A stretch of DNA of 55,078 nt. Origin: Novosphingobium colocasiae. GTDB taxonomy: Bacteria; Pseudomonadota; Alphaproteobacteria; Sphingomonadales; Sphingomonadaceae. Each line of letters begins with the position of its first letter. Within the stretch, counting starts at the first letter, position 1. Shown here piece by piece: positions 24,916 to 34,044 of the stretch. The notes beneath the pieces are model-generated. The model was given only the letters and a program-made list of their open reading frames with translations. It searched no databases and was not told where the DNA came from. The stretch is taken from the NCBI RefSeq assembly GCF_014652555.1, contig NZ_BMZA01000017.1:1-55078 (forward strand). Direction: 5' to 3'. Both the position numbers and the translations under genes were made by a program.

Positions 24916-27900
24916 GTCTCTTCCCAGAGATCCTCGTTCCCTACGCTGGTCACCGGTTCGTCCACAAGCGGCAACTGCAGGTCCTGGCCGATCGGCTCTA
25001 TATCGAACACGACGTTGGATGTGATGAAGGGCTGGGGCAGCCCGCCGGGGTCGAGCGGGCCGGTCAGGTCGGGCTTGCCCGGCGGCGGCACCACGATCGC
25101 GCGGCAGCTCTGGCCGATGATGCAGCCGTTGATGGTGGACAGGCGGTCGAACTGCCCGCCCGCCGCTGCCGCCACGCCGTTGATCGTGATCGTCGGCACC
25201 GTGTCGAGACCCGTCACCGCGGCGCCTGCCGCGTCGAAGGTCTGCCCGTTGATGACGATCCGGGTGGCGGGGCCGCCGGTGGTGATGGCCACCGAATCGG
25301 CGGAAAAGCCGCGCCGGTCGGCAAAGGCGGACGACGTGCCCAGGTTCTGGATATAGATCCCGTCGCCCACCGCAACCGTCAGGTTGCCCACGTCGATCGC
25401 GGTATCGCCGGGGGTGCCGGCGGGCGCATCGAGCAGGGTGTTGATCGCCGCCGTATCGGCTGCCGCGTCAAGCTGGCTCACGGTGTTGGCGGTCGCCACC
25501 ACCAGCCGGTCGGCCGCGATGTCGAGCGTGCCGCCGCGCGCGCCGGTGCCGTCGGCCATGGTGATGGAGCCGGTCCCGGCGATCAGGTCCACCCGGTTGG
25601 CGGTAATCGCCAGGGTATCGCTCGCCCCGCTGGTCGCGGCGGTAACCGCGCCCGTCACGCGGACCAGACCGGGCGTGGTCACGGCGAAGGTGCCCCCGCT
25701 GCCAAGCTGCCCGCTGCCGCCATACGTCATGGCCAGGCTGTCCACCGTCACGGTTCCCGGAACGCCGGGGCTGACGATCGGCACCGCAAAGCCGATCCGC
25801 TGGTCCGCGAACACCCGGCCCAGTTCGGCGCTGTCGAGGTTGTAGACCCCCGCCGCCGGGGCTCCGCCGATGATCGCATCGCCGCCCATGTTGGCCAGCG
25901 CTACGCTGGCGGTGGTCCCGCGCACGCCCAGCGCCGCGCCCGTGGTGATGGCGATATCGCCCGACGCCGCGCTGATCTGCGCCCCCGATGCCAGGGCACC
26001 GAGCCGGAACGTGCCGCCCGCGGTCAGGTCGAGCGCCCCGGTGGCGACAAGATCGGCGTTGATCGCGATATCACCCCCGGCGACGAGGGTGATGCTGCCG
26101 CCCTGTGCCGTGGCGTTCGTGGTGATGGCGTTGCCCGCCGTCATCGTCAGCACCGCCGGGTCGATCGCCGCATTCGTGACGATCGAGTTCCCGGCATTCA
26201 GGGCGATCAGGCTGATGCCGTTGAGCGGCCCGTTCGTGGTCAGATCGGTGCCGGCGGTGAGGCGGATGGTGTCCGCCGCGATTGCCCCTCCGGAGGTGAC
26301 GGCGGCGTTCTGCGATGTCAGGTCAACCGTGGTGGCGGCGGTGACCGCCCCGGTCGTCAGCGCGTCCTGCGCGGTGGCGGACACCGCACTGCCGTTGATC
26401 GCGCCTGAAGCCGCCAGCGAGCCAGTGCGGCTGACCAGCGTCACCGCCCCGGTCGCATCGGCGGTGGCCAGCACCAGGTTGCCGCCGCTGTCGATCGACA
26501 GGTCGCCTCCGGTGGCATCGGCATCGGCGAAGGCCAGCGGCCCGGTCGAGGTCAGCGAGACCGACTGGCCGCTGACGGTGATGAGCCCGGTCGATTGCAG
26601 ATCGTCGATCCGGATCGGCCCGCCACTGGCGATAAGGCCGGTGGTCCCGCTCGACGATAGCGTGGTCACATCGATGCCCAGCGGCGCGGTGATCGCGACG
26701 TTGCCGCCGCCGCTGGTCAGGGTGCCGGCGGTCAGCGCCCCGGTCTGCGATGTGATCGTCAGCCCGGTCAGCGCCCCGGCGCTGTTCAGGCTGATCGCCC
26801 CGAAACCCGTCACGTCGATGGTCTGGATCGCGGTGAGACCGCCCGAAACCGACACGCCGCCGCCGGTCGAAGTGATGCCGAGCGCCCCGTCAGACACCGC
26901 TGAGGTCAGCGTGATCGCCTGCTGCCCGGTCAGGGTCATGCCGTTGCCGCCCTGGAACGCCCCGCTGCGCAAGGTCCCGCCGGCCGTGATGCCGCCGGTG
27001 CCGCCGTCGATCGCGAGCACGCCGCCCGCTTGCGCCCCGGCCAGGGTCACGCCGTTGCCGCCGTTGATCGTCAGGTTGGTCCGGCTGTTGAGCTGGCCGG
27101 TGGCGGTGATCGTGCCCGCCGTGGTGGTCAGGTTCAGCGCGGCATCGGAGGTGGCGGTGGTCAGGGCGATGTCCTGCTGGGCGGTCAGCGCCAGCGCGCC
27201 GCCGTTGCCGGTTCCCAGCCCGCCGGTGGCGCGGATGCTGCCCGCGCTGGAGGTGATCGTCAGCGCATTGGCCGAGGTCGCCCCGGTCAGCAGCACGTCC
27301 TGCGCGCTGGTGATGACCGTCGCCGTCTGCCCCCCCAGCGCGCCGGTGGCGGTAACGCCGCCGGTCTGGGCGGTCACGTCCAGCCTGCCGCCGGCCGTGA
27401 CTTGTGCTAGGGCAACCGCGCCGCCGGCTACTACCGAGGTATCGCCGGTCGTGGAGACGAGCCCGCTCGCCCGGACATCGCCGGTCGTCGATGCAAGCTG
27501 GGCACCGCCGCCCGCCAGCAGCCTGCCGACGGAAACGGTGGTATTGCCGGCCAGCACGGTATCGCCGCCGCTGCCCAGATCGCCGGTGGCGGTGATCCCG
27601 GCCCGGCGCGAGGTTATCGTGAGGTTGCCGTTGTTGCTGCCGAACGTGCTGTTGCCGGCCAGCGCCAGATCGGCCTGCCCGGTCACGTCCAGCGTAACAT
27701 TCCCGTCGGCGCTGACCGCAGCGACCGCGCCGCGCACCCGCAGGCCCTGGCCGTCCGCCCGCGCGACATCGCCCCGGGCGGTCCCGGTCAGCGTGCCGAG
27801 GACGGTCAGCGCGCCGCCGCTGACGGAATTCTCGCTGCCCAGTTCGATGAACCCGGCGGTGGCAAGCGGCAGGACCCCCGGCGTTGCGCCGGCTATGCCG

Positions 27901-30900
27901 CTGGCGTCCAGCGTCACATTGCCGCTGAGGAACAACTGGCCGCCCGGTGCCACAAGCGCCGTAACGCCGCCCACGCCTTGGCCACCCGATGCGGTGGCTG
28001 CCGTGTTGTCGCCACCCTGGCCGTTGGCACTGATGGCAACCGCGCCGCCGCTCAGGCTGCCGTTGCCGCGCGTGCGCAAGGTGGCCGAGCCGCCGGTGCC
28101 GCGCCCGCCGAACCCGGTCGCGCCGATGGCATCGCCGCCGCTGCCGTCGGCTTGAAGCGTGAGCGCACCCACGGTCGGGACGACCAGGGCGTTGCCCGAA
28201 ACGTCGAACAGGACCGTGCCGCCAGTGCCGTCGCCGCCGATGCCCAGCGTGCTGTTGCCCGCGACGCCTTGCGCCGAGAGGGTAAGCGGGGTGTCGATGA
28301 ACAGGGTGCCGCCGCTCGCCAGCAGGCTGGCGCTGCCGCCGTTGGCATTGCCGCTGGTTGCCAGTTCCGCCGGATCGATCGCGGCGCTGAAACCGCCGGC
28401 ATCGATCACGAAGGGCAGGTTGGAAAGCGTCGCGCTACCGCCGGCCTGGCTGAACACGGCGGTGCCTCCGGTGCCATTGCCCGCCACCACGCCGCCCTTG
28501 CCGCCACCGCCGGTTCCGGTGGCAAGGATGCCCAGGCCGCCGGTTGCGGTGAAAGTGCCGCCGTTCATCACCAGCGATGCCGAACCGCCGGTGCCGTCGC
28601 CTGCGGTGGTCCCGCTGCCCGCAGCCAGCGCGCCCGGGCCGCCGGTGCCGGTGGCGCTGATGGTGGCGGGAACGCCGAGGACGGTGACGTTGCCGCTGTC
28701 TATCTGGAGCAGGGCTATGCCGCCCTGTGCGCCATTGGCGAAGCCGTCGGTCACGGTGCGGAACTGCCCGTCGATGAAAGTGCTGATCCCGCCGGTGCCG
28801 CGCGCGTCGATCAGCAGCGCCTCGAAGCCGCTCGGGCTAAAGGCCAGGGTCGGATCGACCAGCAGGCCACCGTTGTTGAGCACCCTGACGCTGGCCGTGC
28901 CGCCGGTCGCCTTGCCCGCGCCGGAAATGCCGCCGATCGCGTTGGCATAGGCTAGCACGGCGAGGTTGGGCACGCTTATCCCGCCGTTGTCGAGGGTAAG
29001 GGTCGCGGTGCCGCCGTTCATGTCCGGCGTGAACTCCGGGTCGGAAGAGAGCGCGTCGATCTGGAAATCGGCGCTGGCGGAAACGACGAGCGCGCCGGCG
29101 GCGCTGATCGAGCCGCCATTGCGGACGCTTACCGCGGCGGACCCGGCGGTCGCGGTGCCGGCACCGGCAAAGCCGAACGTGCCGATCGCGTCAGCGGTGA
29201 CATTGGCACCAAGGTTCACCGTCAGGGCGGCGCCATCGACGTTGAGCTGCGCGCCAGCTATCGCGTCACCCGTCGCGCTGCCGCCGGTCGCGCCGACATC
29301 GGTGCCGCTCCCGGCCAGACTGTTGGCGTTGACCGACAGGAACGACCAGCTCTGGTCGGTGCCGGTGATGTTGACGACGGCCGAACCGCCGAAGCCGCTG
29401 CCCGCCTGGCCAGCGGAAGAGCTTGCGCCGAAGCCCACCGCCGTCAGGCTGACGTTATCGAAATCGAGCGTCCCGTTATTGGCGGTCAGGCTCACCGCGC
29501 CGCCAATGCCGTCGCCCGCCTGGGCAAGGCTGCCGCCCCCCGCTCCGTTGGCGTTGAGATCGAGGTTCAGGAACGAGGCCGTGTCCGCGCCGATCGTGCC
29601 GCCGCCGCTGGCCGTCGCCGAAATCGTGCCCCCGCGTCCGGTGCCGCCCAGATCATCCCCGCCGCCGGCCGAGCCGTTGGCGATGACGCTGATGGAGTTG
29701 GTGAGGAGCGCGCCGCCGTTCGCGGCCAGGGTGATGCCGCCCCCGGTTCCGTCGCCTCCGGTCCCGCCGCTGCTGCCGCCGCCGGGGATGTCGCCGCCGA
29801 TGCCTTCGGCGACGACGTTGAGCGCGCCGACCGTCACCGCGCCGCCGACCGTCATGTCGATCGTGCCGCCGGTGCCGTTGCCGCCGACGAACCCGTCAGT
29901 CGCCCCAAACCCGCTGGCGAAGGCATCTAGCTGGAAGGCGGTGAAGGTGCCGTTGGGCACGTTGACGGTGATCGAACCGCCGGTTCCGTTGGGTGAACTG
30001 GCTATGCCGGTGTTGGCGTTGCCGGAAACATCCATCCGCACGATGCCGGCGGAGTCGAAAGTGCCGCCATTGTCGATGGAGGCGGTGATCGCGCCGCCGA
30101 CATCGGCATATCCGGCGTGAACGTCGAGCGCGTAGCGGGTGCCGGCGGGCGGGAATCCGATGTCGGCCGGAACGCCATCGGTGGCCAGCGCCTGGATCGT
30201 CCCGCCTGATGTCATGTCGAGCGCGACGCTCTGGATCGCGTCGAGCGAGGCGAACCATTCGAACAGGGTGAGGTCGGTCGGCGCGACGGTGATGGTGCCC
30301 GTCGCCCGTGCAGACAACGCCGAAGTGAAATCGACATCGCCGATCGAGATGCCGGCGGGGTTGGTGAACGGATCGCTGGCTCCGTCGTAGCCGAGCCCGT
30401 GTCCGGCGGCGAGGATGACGGCGGTGCCGTCGTTGCTGGCGGTCGAGGCATAGCCGACGGTGCCGCCCAGCAGCATCGTCAACCCGTCGTTCTTGGGCAC
30501 CGCCACCATGGAGATGACGCGCTGCTCGCCCGCTGCCAGCGGGGCGGGGCCGGTGGTCGATCCGGTGTGGGTCACGCCGTGCGAATCGTTCGTCCCGGCG
30601 GTCACGGCGATGTCGAACAGCCCGGCGTTCATGGTGATGTCGACCACTTCGGCGGCGACATAGGCCACCGGCCCTTCGGCGCTGACGGTGCCCGCCTGCG
30701 TGACGCGCGGGGCGACCAGCGCGACATAGGCCGGGGTCTGCGCCTGCGGATTGGCCAGCGCGGTGATCGAGCCGTTGACGGTGACCGGAGCCAGGTTCCC
30801 CAGCGGGCCGGCAAAGCGGATCTGGCCGGCGGGGCCATAGAGGCCACCGGTGGTGTCGATCGGGTTGGTCGTCAGCACCAGCCCGCCGACATTGAAGCTG

Positions 30901-31367
30901 CCGGTCGCGCCGACGATGATGCCGTTGGGCGAATAGAACCAGACGTTGCCGCCAGTGGCCCCGAACAGCGTGGAATTGACCGTGCCGTCGAACTCCACCG
31001 AGGCGTTGATCGCGGTCCCGGCAGCATTGGTCGGGGTGATCCGGTTCAGCACGGTATAGTTCGAGATCGGGGCCGAGACGCCGGTCTGGAACGTGGCGGT
31101 GGTCCCGGCGGTCTGGAACACCACGTTGCTGCCCGATCCGGCCACCGCCCAGTCGATAATCGCTTCGGAGCTGTTGACGAACACATCGGTCGTCCCCGCC
31201 CCGTTGACGATGCTGGCGCTGCCCGAACTGACGGTGCCGGTGCCCTGGAACGACTGCGCCCGCGCGGGCGCGGCAAGGCTCAGCGCCAGCGTGAGCGCGG
31301 CCAGGCTGGCTCCGGTCAGCCCGGACCGGGTAAGGCGGCGGGCGGAGGGAAGAACGATCTGGGTCAT
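24870..31367 (-). CDS. TpsA exoprotein (filamentous hemagglutinin family), 2,165 residues
   Basis: A signal peptide is visible (AALTLALSLAAPARAQS). The two-partner-secretion domain at about 30-200 contains the hallmarks NSSEAIIDWAVAGSG and SPNGIIVGATGSFNVGG, the latter a variant of the NPNGI motif. About 1,800 residues of beta-helix-forming repeats rich in Gly, Ala, Thr, Ser and Asn follow (GGTGGDGTGGGITL, GGSATLTLDNGG types), with few charged residues. The C-terminus has two cysteine pairs, C2082/C2088 and C2152/C2159, otherwise rare in this protein. The ATG at 31367 overlaps the TpsB stop as ATGA; reading further upstream would enter the TpsB gene in another frame. It is secreted through the FhaC-like transporter to the cell surface. 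Its place in one operon with cytochromes suggests a scaffold or matrix rather than only an adhesin; that is inference. Confidence 0.9.
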   Translation of the reverse strand: MTQIVLPSARRLTRSGLTGASLAALTLALSLAAPARAQSFQGTGTVSSGSASIVNGAGTTDVFVNSSEAIIDWAVAGSGSNVVFQTAGTTATFQTGVSAPISNYTVLNRITPTNAAGTAINASVEFDGTVNSTLFGATGGNVWFYSPNGIIVGATGSFNVGGLVLTTNPIDTTGGLYGPAGQIRFAGPLGNLAPVTVNGSITALANPQAQTPAYVALVAPRVTQAGTVSAEGPVAYVAAEVVDITMNAGLFDIAVTAGTNDSHGVTHTGSTTGPAPLAAGEQRVISMVAVPKNDGLTMLLGGTVGYASTASNDGTAVILAAGHGLGYDGASDPFTNPAGISIGDVDFTSALSARATGTITVAPTDLTLFEWFASLDAIQSVALDMTSGGTIQALATDGVPADIGFPPAGTRYALDVHAGYADVGGAITASIDNGGTFDSAGIVRMDVSGNANTGIASSPNGTGGSITVNVPNGTFTAFQLDAFASGFGATDGFVGGNGTGGTIDMTVGGAVTVGALNVVAEGIGGDIPGGGSSGGTGGDGTGGGITLAANGGALLTNSISVIANGSAGGGDDLGGTGRGGTISATASGGGTIGADTASFLNLDLNANGAGGGSLAQAGDGIGGAVSLTANNGTLDFDNVSLTAVGFGASSSAGQAGSGFGGSAVVNITGTDQSWSFLSVNANSLAGSGTDVGATGGSATGDAIAGAQLNVDGAALTVNLGANVTADAIGTFGFAGAGTATAGSAAVSVRNGGSISAAGALVVSASADFQIDALSSDPEFTPDMNGGTATLTLDNGGISVPNLAVLAYANAIGGISGAGKATGGTASVRVLNNGGLLVDPTLAFSPSGFEALLIDARGTGGISTFIDGQFRTVTDGFANGAQGGIALLQIDSGNVTVLGVPATISATGTGGPGALAAGSGTTAGDGTGGSASLVMNGGTFTATGGLGILATGTGGGGKGGVVAGNGTGGTAVFSQAGGSATLSNLPFVIDAGGFSAAIDPAELATSGNANGGSASLLASGGTLFIDTPLTLSAQGVAGNSTLGIGGDGTGGTVLFDVSGNALVVPTVGALTLQADGSGGDAIGATGFGGRGTGGSATLRTRGNGSLSGGAVAISANGQGGDNTAATASGGQGVGGVTALVAPGGQLFLSGNVTLDASGIAGATPGVLPLATAGFIELGSENSVSGGALTVLGTLTGTARGDVARADGQGLRVRGAVAAVSADGNVTLDVTGQADLALAGNSTFGSNNGNLTITSRRAGITATGDLGSGGDTVLAGNTTVSVGRLLAGGGAQLASTTGDVRASGLVSTTGDTSVVAGGAVALAQVTAGGRLDVTAQTGGVTATGALGGQTATVITSAQDVLLTGATSANALTITSSAGSIRATGGLGTGNGGALALTAQQDIALTTATSDAALNLTTTAGTITATGQLNSRTNLTINGGNGVTLAGAQAGGVLAIDGGTGGITAGGTLRSGAFQGGNGMTLTGQQAITLTSAVSDGALGITSTGGGVSVSGGLTAIQTIDVTGFGAISLNSAGALTGLTITSQTGALTAGTLTSGGGNVAITAPLGIDVTTLSSSGTTGLIASGGPIRIDDLQSTGLITVSGQSVSLTSTGPLAFADADATGGDLSIDSGGNLVLATADATGAVTLVSRTGSLAASGAINGSAVSATAQDALTTGAVTAATTVDLTSQNAAVTSGGAIAADTIRLTAGTDLTTNGPLNGISLIALNAGNSIVTNAAIDPAVLTMTAGNAITTNATAQGGSITLVAGGDIAINADLVATGALDLTAGGTFRLGALASGAQISAASGDIAITTGAALGVRGTTASVALANMGGDAIIGGAPAAGVYNLDSAELGRVFADQRIGFAVPIVSPGVPGTVTVDSLAMTYGGSGQLGSGGTFAVTTPGLVRVTGAVTAATSGASDTLAITANRVDLIAGTGSITMADGTGARGGTLDIAADRLVVATANTVSQLDAAADTAAINTLLDAPAGTPGDTAIDVGNLTVAVGDGIYIQNLGTSSAFADRRGFSADSVAITTGGPATRIVINGQTFDAAGAAVTGLDTVPTITINGVAAAAGGQFDRLSTINGCIIGQSCRAIVVPPPGKPDLTGPLDPGGLPQPFITSNVVFDIEPIGQDLQLPLVDEPVTSVGNEDLWEETCPKGRTGCEGERAR

Positions 31368-33202
31368 GACGGGTCCCACGGCAGCAGCCGCGCCTTTACA
31401 GTGAACAGGATGCGCAAATCGCCGCGCTCGGGTTGCAGCGGCGCGCGCTTGAGCGGGGCGGCCAGCATCAGGCTGGCGTCGATGCGATCCTCCCAGCGCG
31501 CGCGCAGGCCGCCGCCGGCGCTGAACAGGCTCTGCGGACCACCGCTGCCGTCGTCGCGGTTCCACACCCAGGCGGCATCGAAGAAGGCGAAAGGCTGGAA
31601 CTGGAACGTCTGCCCGCCTTGCGAAAGCTTGCCCACCCGCACCTCGAAAGAGGAGCCGACGCCGCTGTCGCCCAGCAGCGCACCCGGATCGTAACCGCGC
31701 CCGACCGTGTAGTTGCCCACGCTGAAGCCTTCGTAGGACAGCAGCGCATCGGTCGCATACTGGATGCGCGGCGCGGCGGCGAGGGTGATGCCCGGCGTCG
31801 GCCGGTACTCGGCATTGGCCTGCGCGCGCACCACGAAGGCGGCGGGATCGGCGGCGAGGTCGCTGATCGGTACGTGCGGCGCGGTGCAATCGGTGATCGG
31901 GGAGCAATCATCGCTCGCCCCCAGCGCTGAAAGTCCCTTGCGCAGTTCCACCAGCCCGCCCAGCCGCCAGCGCGGCTCGGCCAGAGAATAGCCGCCGCGT
32001 CCGGTCAGGCTGCCCGCGTCCACCGTATCGACCGACAGCCGGGCATAAAGCACCCGCAGCTTGTCGCGCGAAAGGGCAAGGTTGCCGAAGTCTACGTCCT
32101 GATCGACCAGTTCCAGCCCGATCTGCGCCGCCGCGCTCAGCGCCCGGCGGCGCACCAGCGGATAGGACAGGTGCAGGTCGCCGGCCAGCGTCTCGGTGTG
32201 GAACGGACCCGCCCCGGCCGGGTCGCTCTTGCCCCACAGCACGCTGGCACCGATCCGCAGGCCGCTGCCGCCCAAGCCCATCTCGTGCGCTGCCTGCAGC
32301 ACCCACTGCTCGTTGAAATCGAGCGTGGAATAGCCGCTGATCGTGGTCCGGTCGGCCAGACCCGTCATTTCGTTGAGGGCAAGCTGGACGAATGCCCCCT
32401 CGCGGCCGGTGGCTTTCGAGGCGAGGTTCTGGATGCCCGCCGCCAGTTCGATCGGCTGGCGTTCCACCAGCAGGTCGCCCACCACTTCGCCGGGCCGCCC
32501 GGCCACCGGCTTGAGCGTCAGGCGCACTTGGGTGCCGGGCATGTCGCCCAGCAGCAGCAACTGGCGTTCCGCCACGCGGGTGTTGAAGAACGGCTGGCCG
32601 GTCAGCCGCGCCAGATGATCGGCGATCGTCCGTTCGGCCGGGCCGGCGTCGCCGCGCACCTGCACTTCGACCAGCTTGGCGATCATCACGTCGATCCGCA
32701 CGGTGCCGTTCTTTTCGATCCGCTGCGGCGGGATCTGGACGGCGGCCAGATAGCCGGCGGCGTTCAGCGCCGTCGCCGCGCGGTCGCGCACCTCGCACAG
32801 CGCCGCCACCGGCAGGTCCTGTCCGGCCTTGTCCCGCCAGGTATCGGCCAGGAACGACAGGTCGAGCCCCGCCGGCCCGGCGAATTCCACTTGCGCGAAC
32901 GTCACGCGGGTCTGGGCAAAGGCGGGGTCGGCCAGCGGGCAGGGGCCGCGATCGAAATTGCCCTCGATACGCACGCGTGCCGCGCGCGACGGGGCCGGGG
33001 CGGCAAGGCGGCTCTGGTCCAGTTCCTCGCGCGTTTGCGGCAGCGGTGCGGGAGCGGTCTGCGCCAGCGCCGGGGTCGCGCCGATGAGCGTCGCCGATGC
33101 GGCGCACCCGCCCAGCAGCAGGACGGTCGCGGCCTTCGTCCAAAGCCCGCGCAGGACCGGTGCCCCTGTCCGGCCGGTCATTGCGCTTGGTGTGGCACTC
33201 AT
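31364..33202 (-). CDS. TpsB outer-membrane transporter, ShlB/FhaC/HecB family
   Basis: 612 residues with a signal peptide ending near ATPALAQ. POTRA domains occupy about 75-265 (VTFAQVEFAGPAGLDLSFLADTW; TVRIDVMIAKLVEVQVRG). A 16-stranded barrel region follows to the end. The plug-loop motif of the Omp85/TpsB group is present as VGRGYDPG near residue 500 (family consensus VRGY/F). It recognises the TPS domain of its partner in the periplasm and exports it without ATP. A strong AAGGGGGAAG ribosome-binding site precedes the ATG at 33202. The gene overlaps the TpsA gene by 4 bases and follows the FecR-domain gene after 65 bp. Confidence 0.92.
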   Translation of the reverse strand: MSATPSAMTGRTGAPVLRGLWTKAATVLLLGGCAASATLIGATPALAQTAPAPLPQTREELDQSRLAAPAPSRAARVRIEGNFDRGPCPLADPAFAQTRVTFAQVEFAGPAGLDLSFLADTWRDKAGQDLPVAALCEVRDRAATALNAAGYLAAVQIPPQRIEKNGTVRIDVMIAKLVEVQVRGDAGPAERTIADHLARLTGQPFFNTRVAERQLLLLGDMPGTQVRLTLKPVAGRPGEVVGDLLVERQPIELAAGIQNLASKATGREGAFVQLALNEMTGLADRTTISGYSTLDFNEQWVLQAAHEMGLGGSGLRIGASVLWGKSDPAGAGPFHTETLAGDLHLSYPLVRRRALSAAAQIGLELVDQDVDFGNLALSRDKLRVLYARLSVDTVDAGSLTGRGGYSLAEPRWRLGGLVELRKGLSALGASDDCSPITDCTAPHVPISDLAADPAAFVVRAQANAEYRPTPGITLAAAPRIQYATDALLSYEGFSVGNYTVGRGYDPGALLGDSGVGSSFEVRVGKLSQGGQTFQFQPFAFFDAAWVWNRDDGSGGPQSLFSAGGGLRARWEDRIDASLMLAAPLKRAPLQPERGDLRILFTVKARLLPWDPS

Positions 33203-33267
33203 CGAACTTCCCCCTTTTGCCGGCTATCCCCTCCGGCGCGTGTCGTCTTCGTATTCGTCCGGCAGGC

Positions 33268-34044
33268 TCAGCCCGAAGGTAGCGCCAGCGTCTGCGTCAT
33301 CACCGCCAACTGGCCCGTGCAGCCCCGCTCCAGCAGCGCCGCGCCGAGATCCTCCATGTCGAAGGGGGTGCCATCAGGCCCGCGCGCGGGCAGCAGCGCA
33401 AATGTCACGGTCACCGCCTCGGCATTGCCGGTGCCGCGGATTGCATAGGATGATCCATCGCGCAGCGGGGCCCCCGGCGCGTCCCATGGTGCGATCATCG
33501 ACTGGTCGGAAAAGGCGATCGTGCCCGATGCCAGCCCGGACGCGCTGACCAGCCGATAGGTCGCCGCACCGTCCTTGGCCGGCCGCCACGCGCGCACGTT
33601 CGCCAGGCTGGTCAGGCAGATCGTGCCCGGTGCCGTCACATCGACATACCACAGGTTCGGGCGCAGCGGCTTGCCGTCGGGGCCTTCGCCGCGCACTGCG
33701 CCGGTTCGCACTCGCGTGGCGCTGCGCTGCGTCGTCAGCGCGGCGAATGTGGCCCCGCGATTGACGCCCGAAGTCGAGCCTACCTTGTACGTGCCGGCAC
33801 CCTTGAGGACGCGGGTGCCGTTCTTGTCGAGCACGGTCACGCTGTCGGCGGCCTGGAGGGTGATGGTGGCCTCGTCCGGCAGCTTGGTGCCCGGCGGATA
33901 GGATTTGGCCGAAGGACCGCTGGCGGCGACGACGATGGCGGCCTGCGCGGCCAGCGGGAGCAGCAGGGCGGCCCCGGCGGCGCAGGCGGCCAGAAGACGG
34001 CGGGCGGTGAAACGGGGCGAGCTGGATGCGTTATGCCAGGACAT
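33268..34044 (-). CDS. Exported FecR-domain protein
   Basis: 258 residues. The signal peptide runs to about residue 36 (RRLLAACAAGAALLLPLAAQAA). Next comes a FecR-like domain (YPPGTKLPDEATITLQAADSVTVLDKNGTRVLKGAGTYKV), a beta-rich periplasmic module. A longer C-terminal region continues with two or three cysteines. No anti-sigma N-terminal cytoplasmic part or sigma factor gene is present, so it is not a classical FecR regulator. Start at 34044: GAAGGGACC lies before the ATG and the start lies 14 bases inside the cyclase gene. FecR-domain proteins commonly accompany CHAT, CHASE2 and TpsB genes. A role as a cell-envelope accessory of the secretion system is inferred. Confidence 0.8.
   Translation of the reverse strand: MSWHNASSSPRFTARRLLAACAAGAALLLPLAAQAAIVVAASGPSAKSYPPGTKLPDEATITLQAADSVTVLDKNGTRVLKGAGTYKVGSTSGVNRGATFAALTTQRSATRVRTGAVRGEGPDGKPLRPNLWYVDVTAPGTICLTSLANVRAWRPAKDGAATYRLVSASGLASGTIAFSDQSMIAPWDAPGAPLRDGSSYAIRGTGNAEAVTVTFALLPARGPDGTPFDMEDLGAALLERGCTGQLAVMTQTLALPSG

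Noticed and set aside
27000..31300. Possible CRISPR or tandem DNA repeat in the TpsA gene
   Set aside because: The repetition is protein-level beta-helix repeats with GGTGG-type codons; there are no regular identical repeats with unique spacers.
31368..31907. Upstream extension of the TpsA gene
   Set aside because: The frame is open further upstream, but it lies within the TpsB gene; the signal peptide and ATGA overlap fix the start at 31367.
33268..34044. FecR protein as an anti-sigma factor of an iron-uptake system
   Set aside because: No ECF sigma factor or TonB receptor is nearby, and the protein has a signal peptide instead of a cytoplasmic anti-sigma domain.
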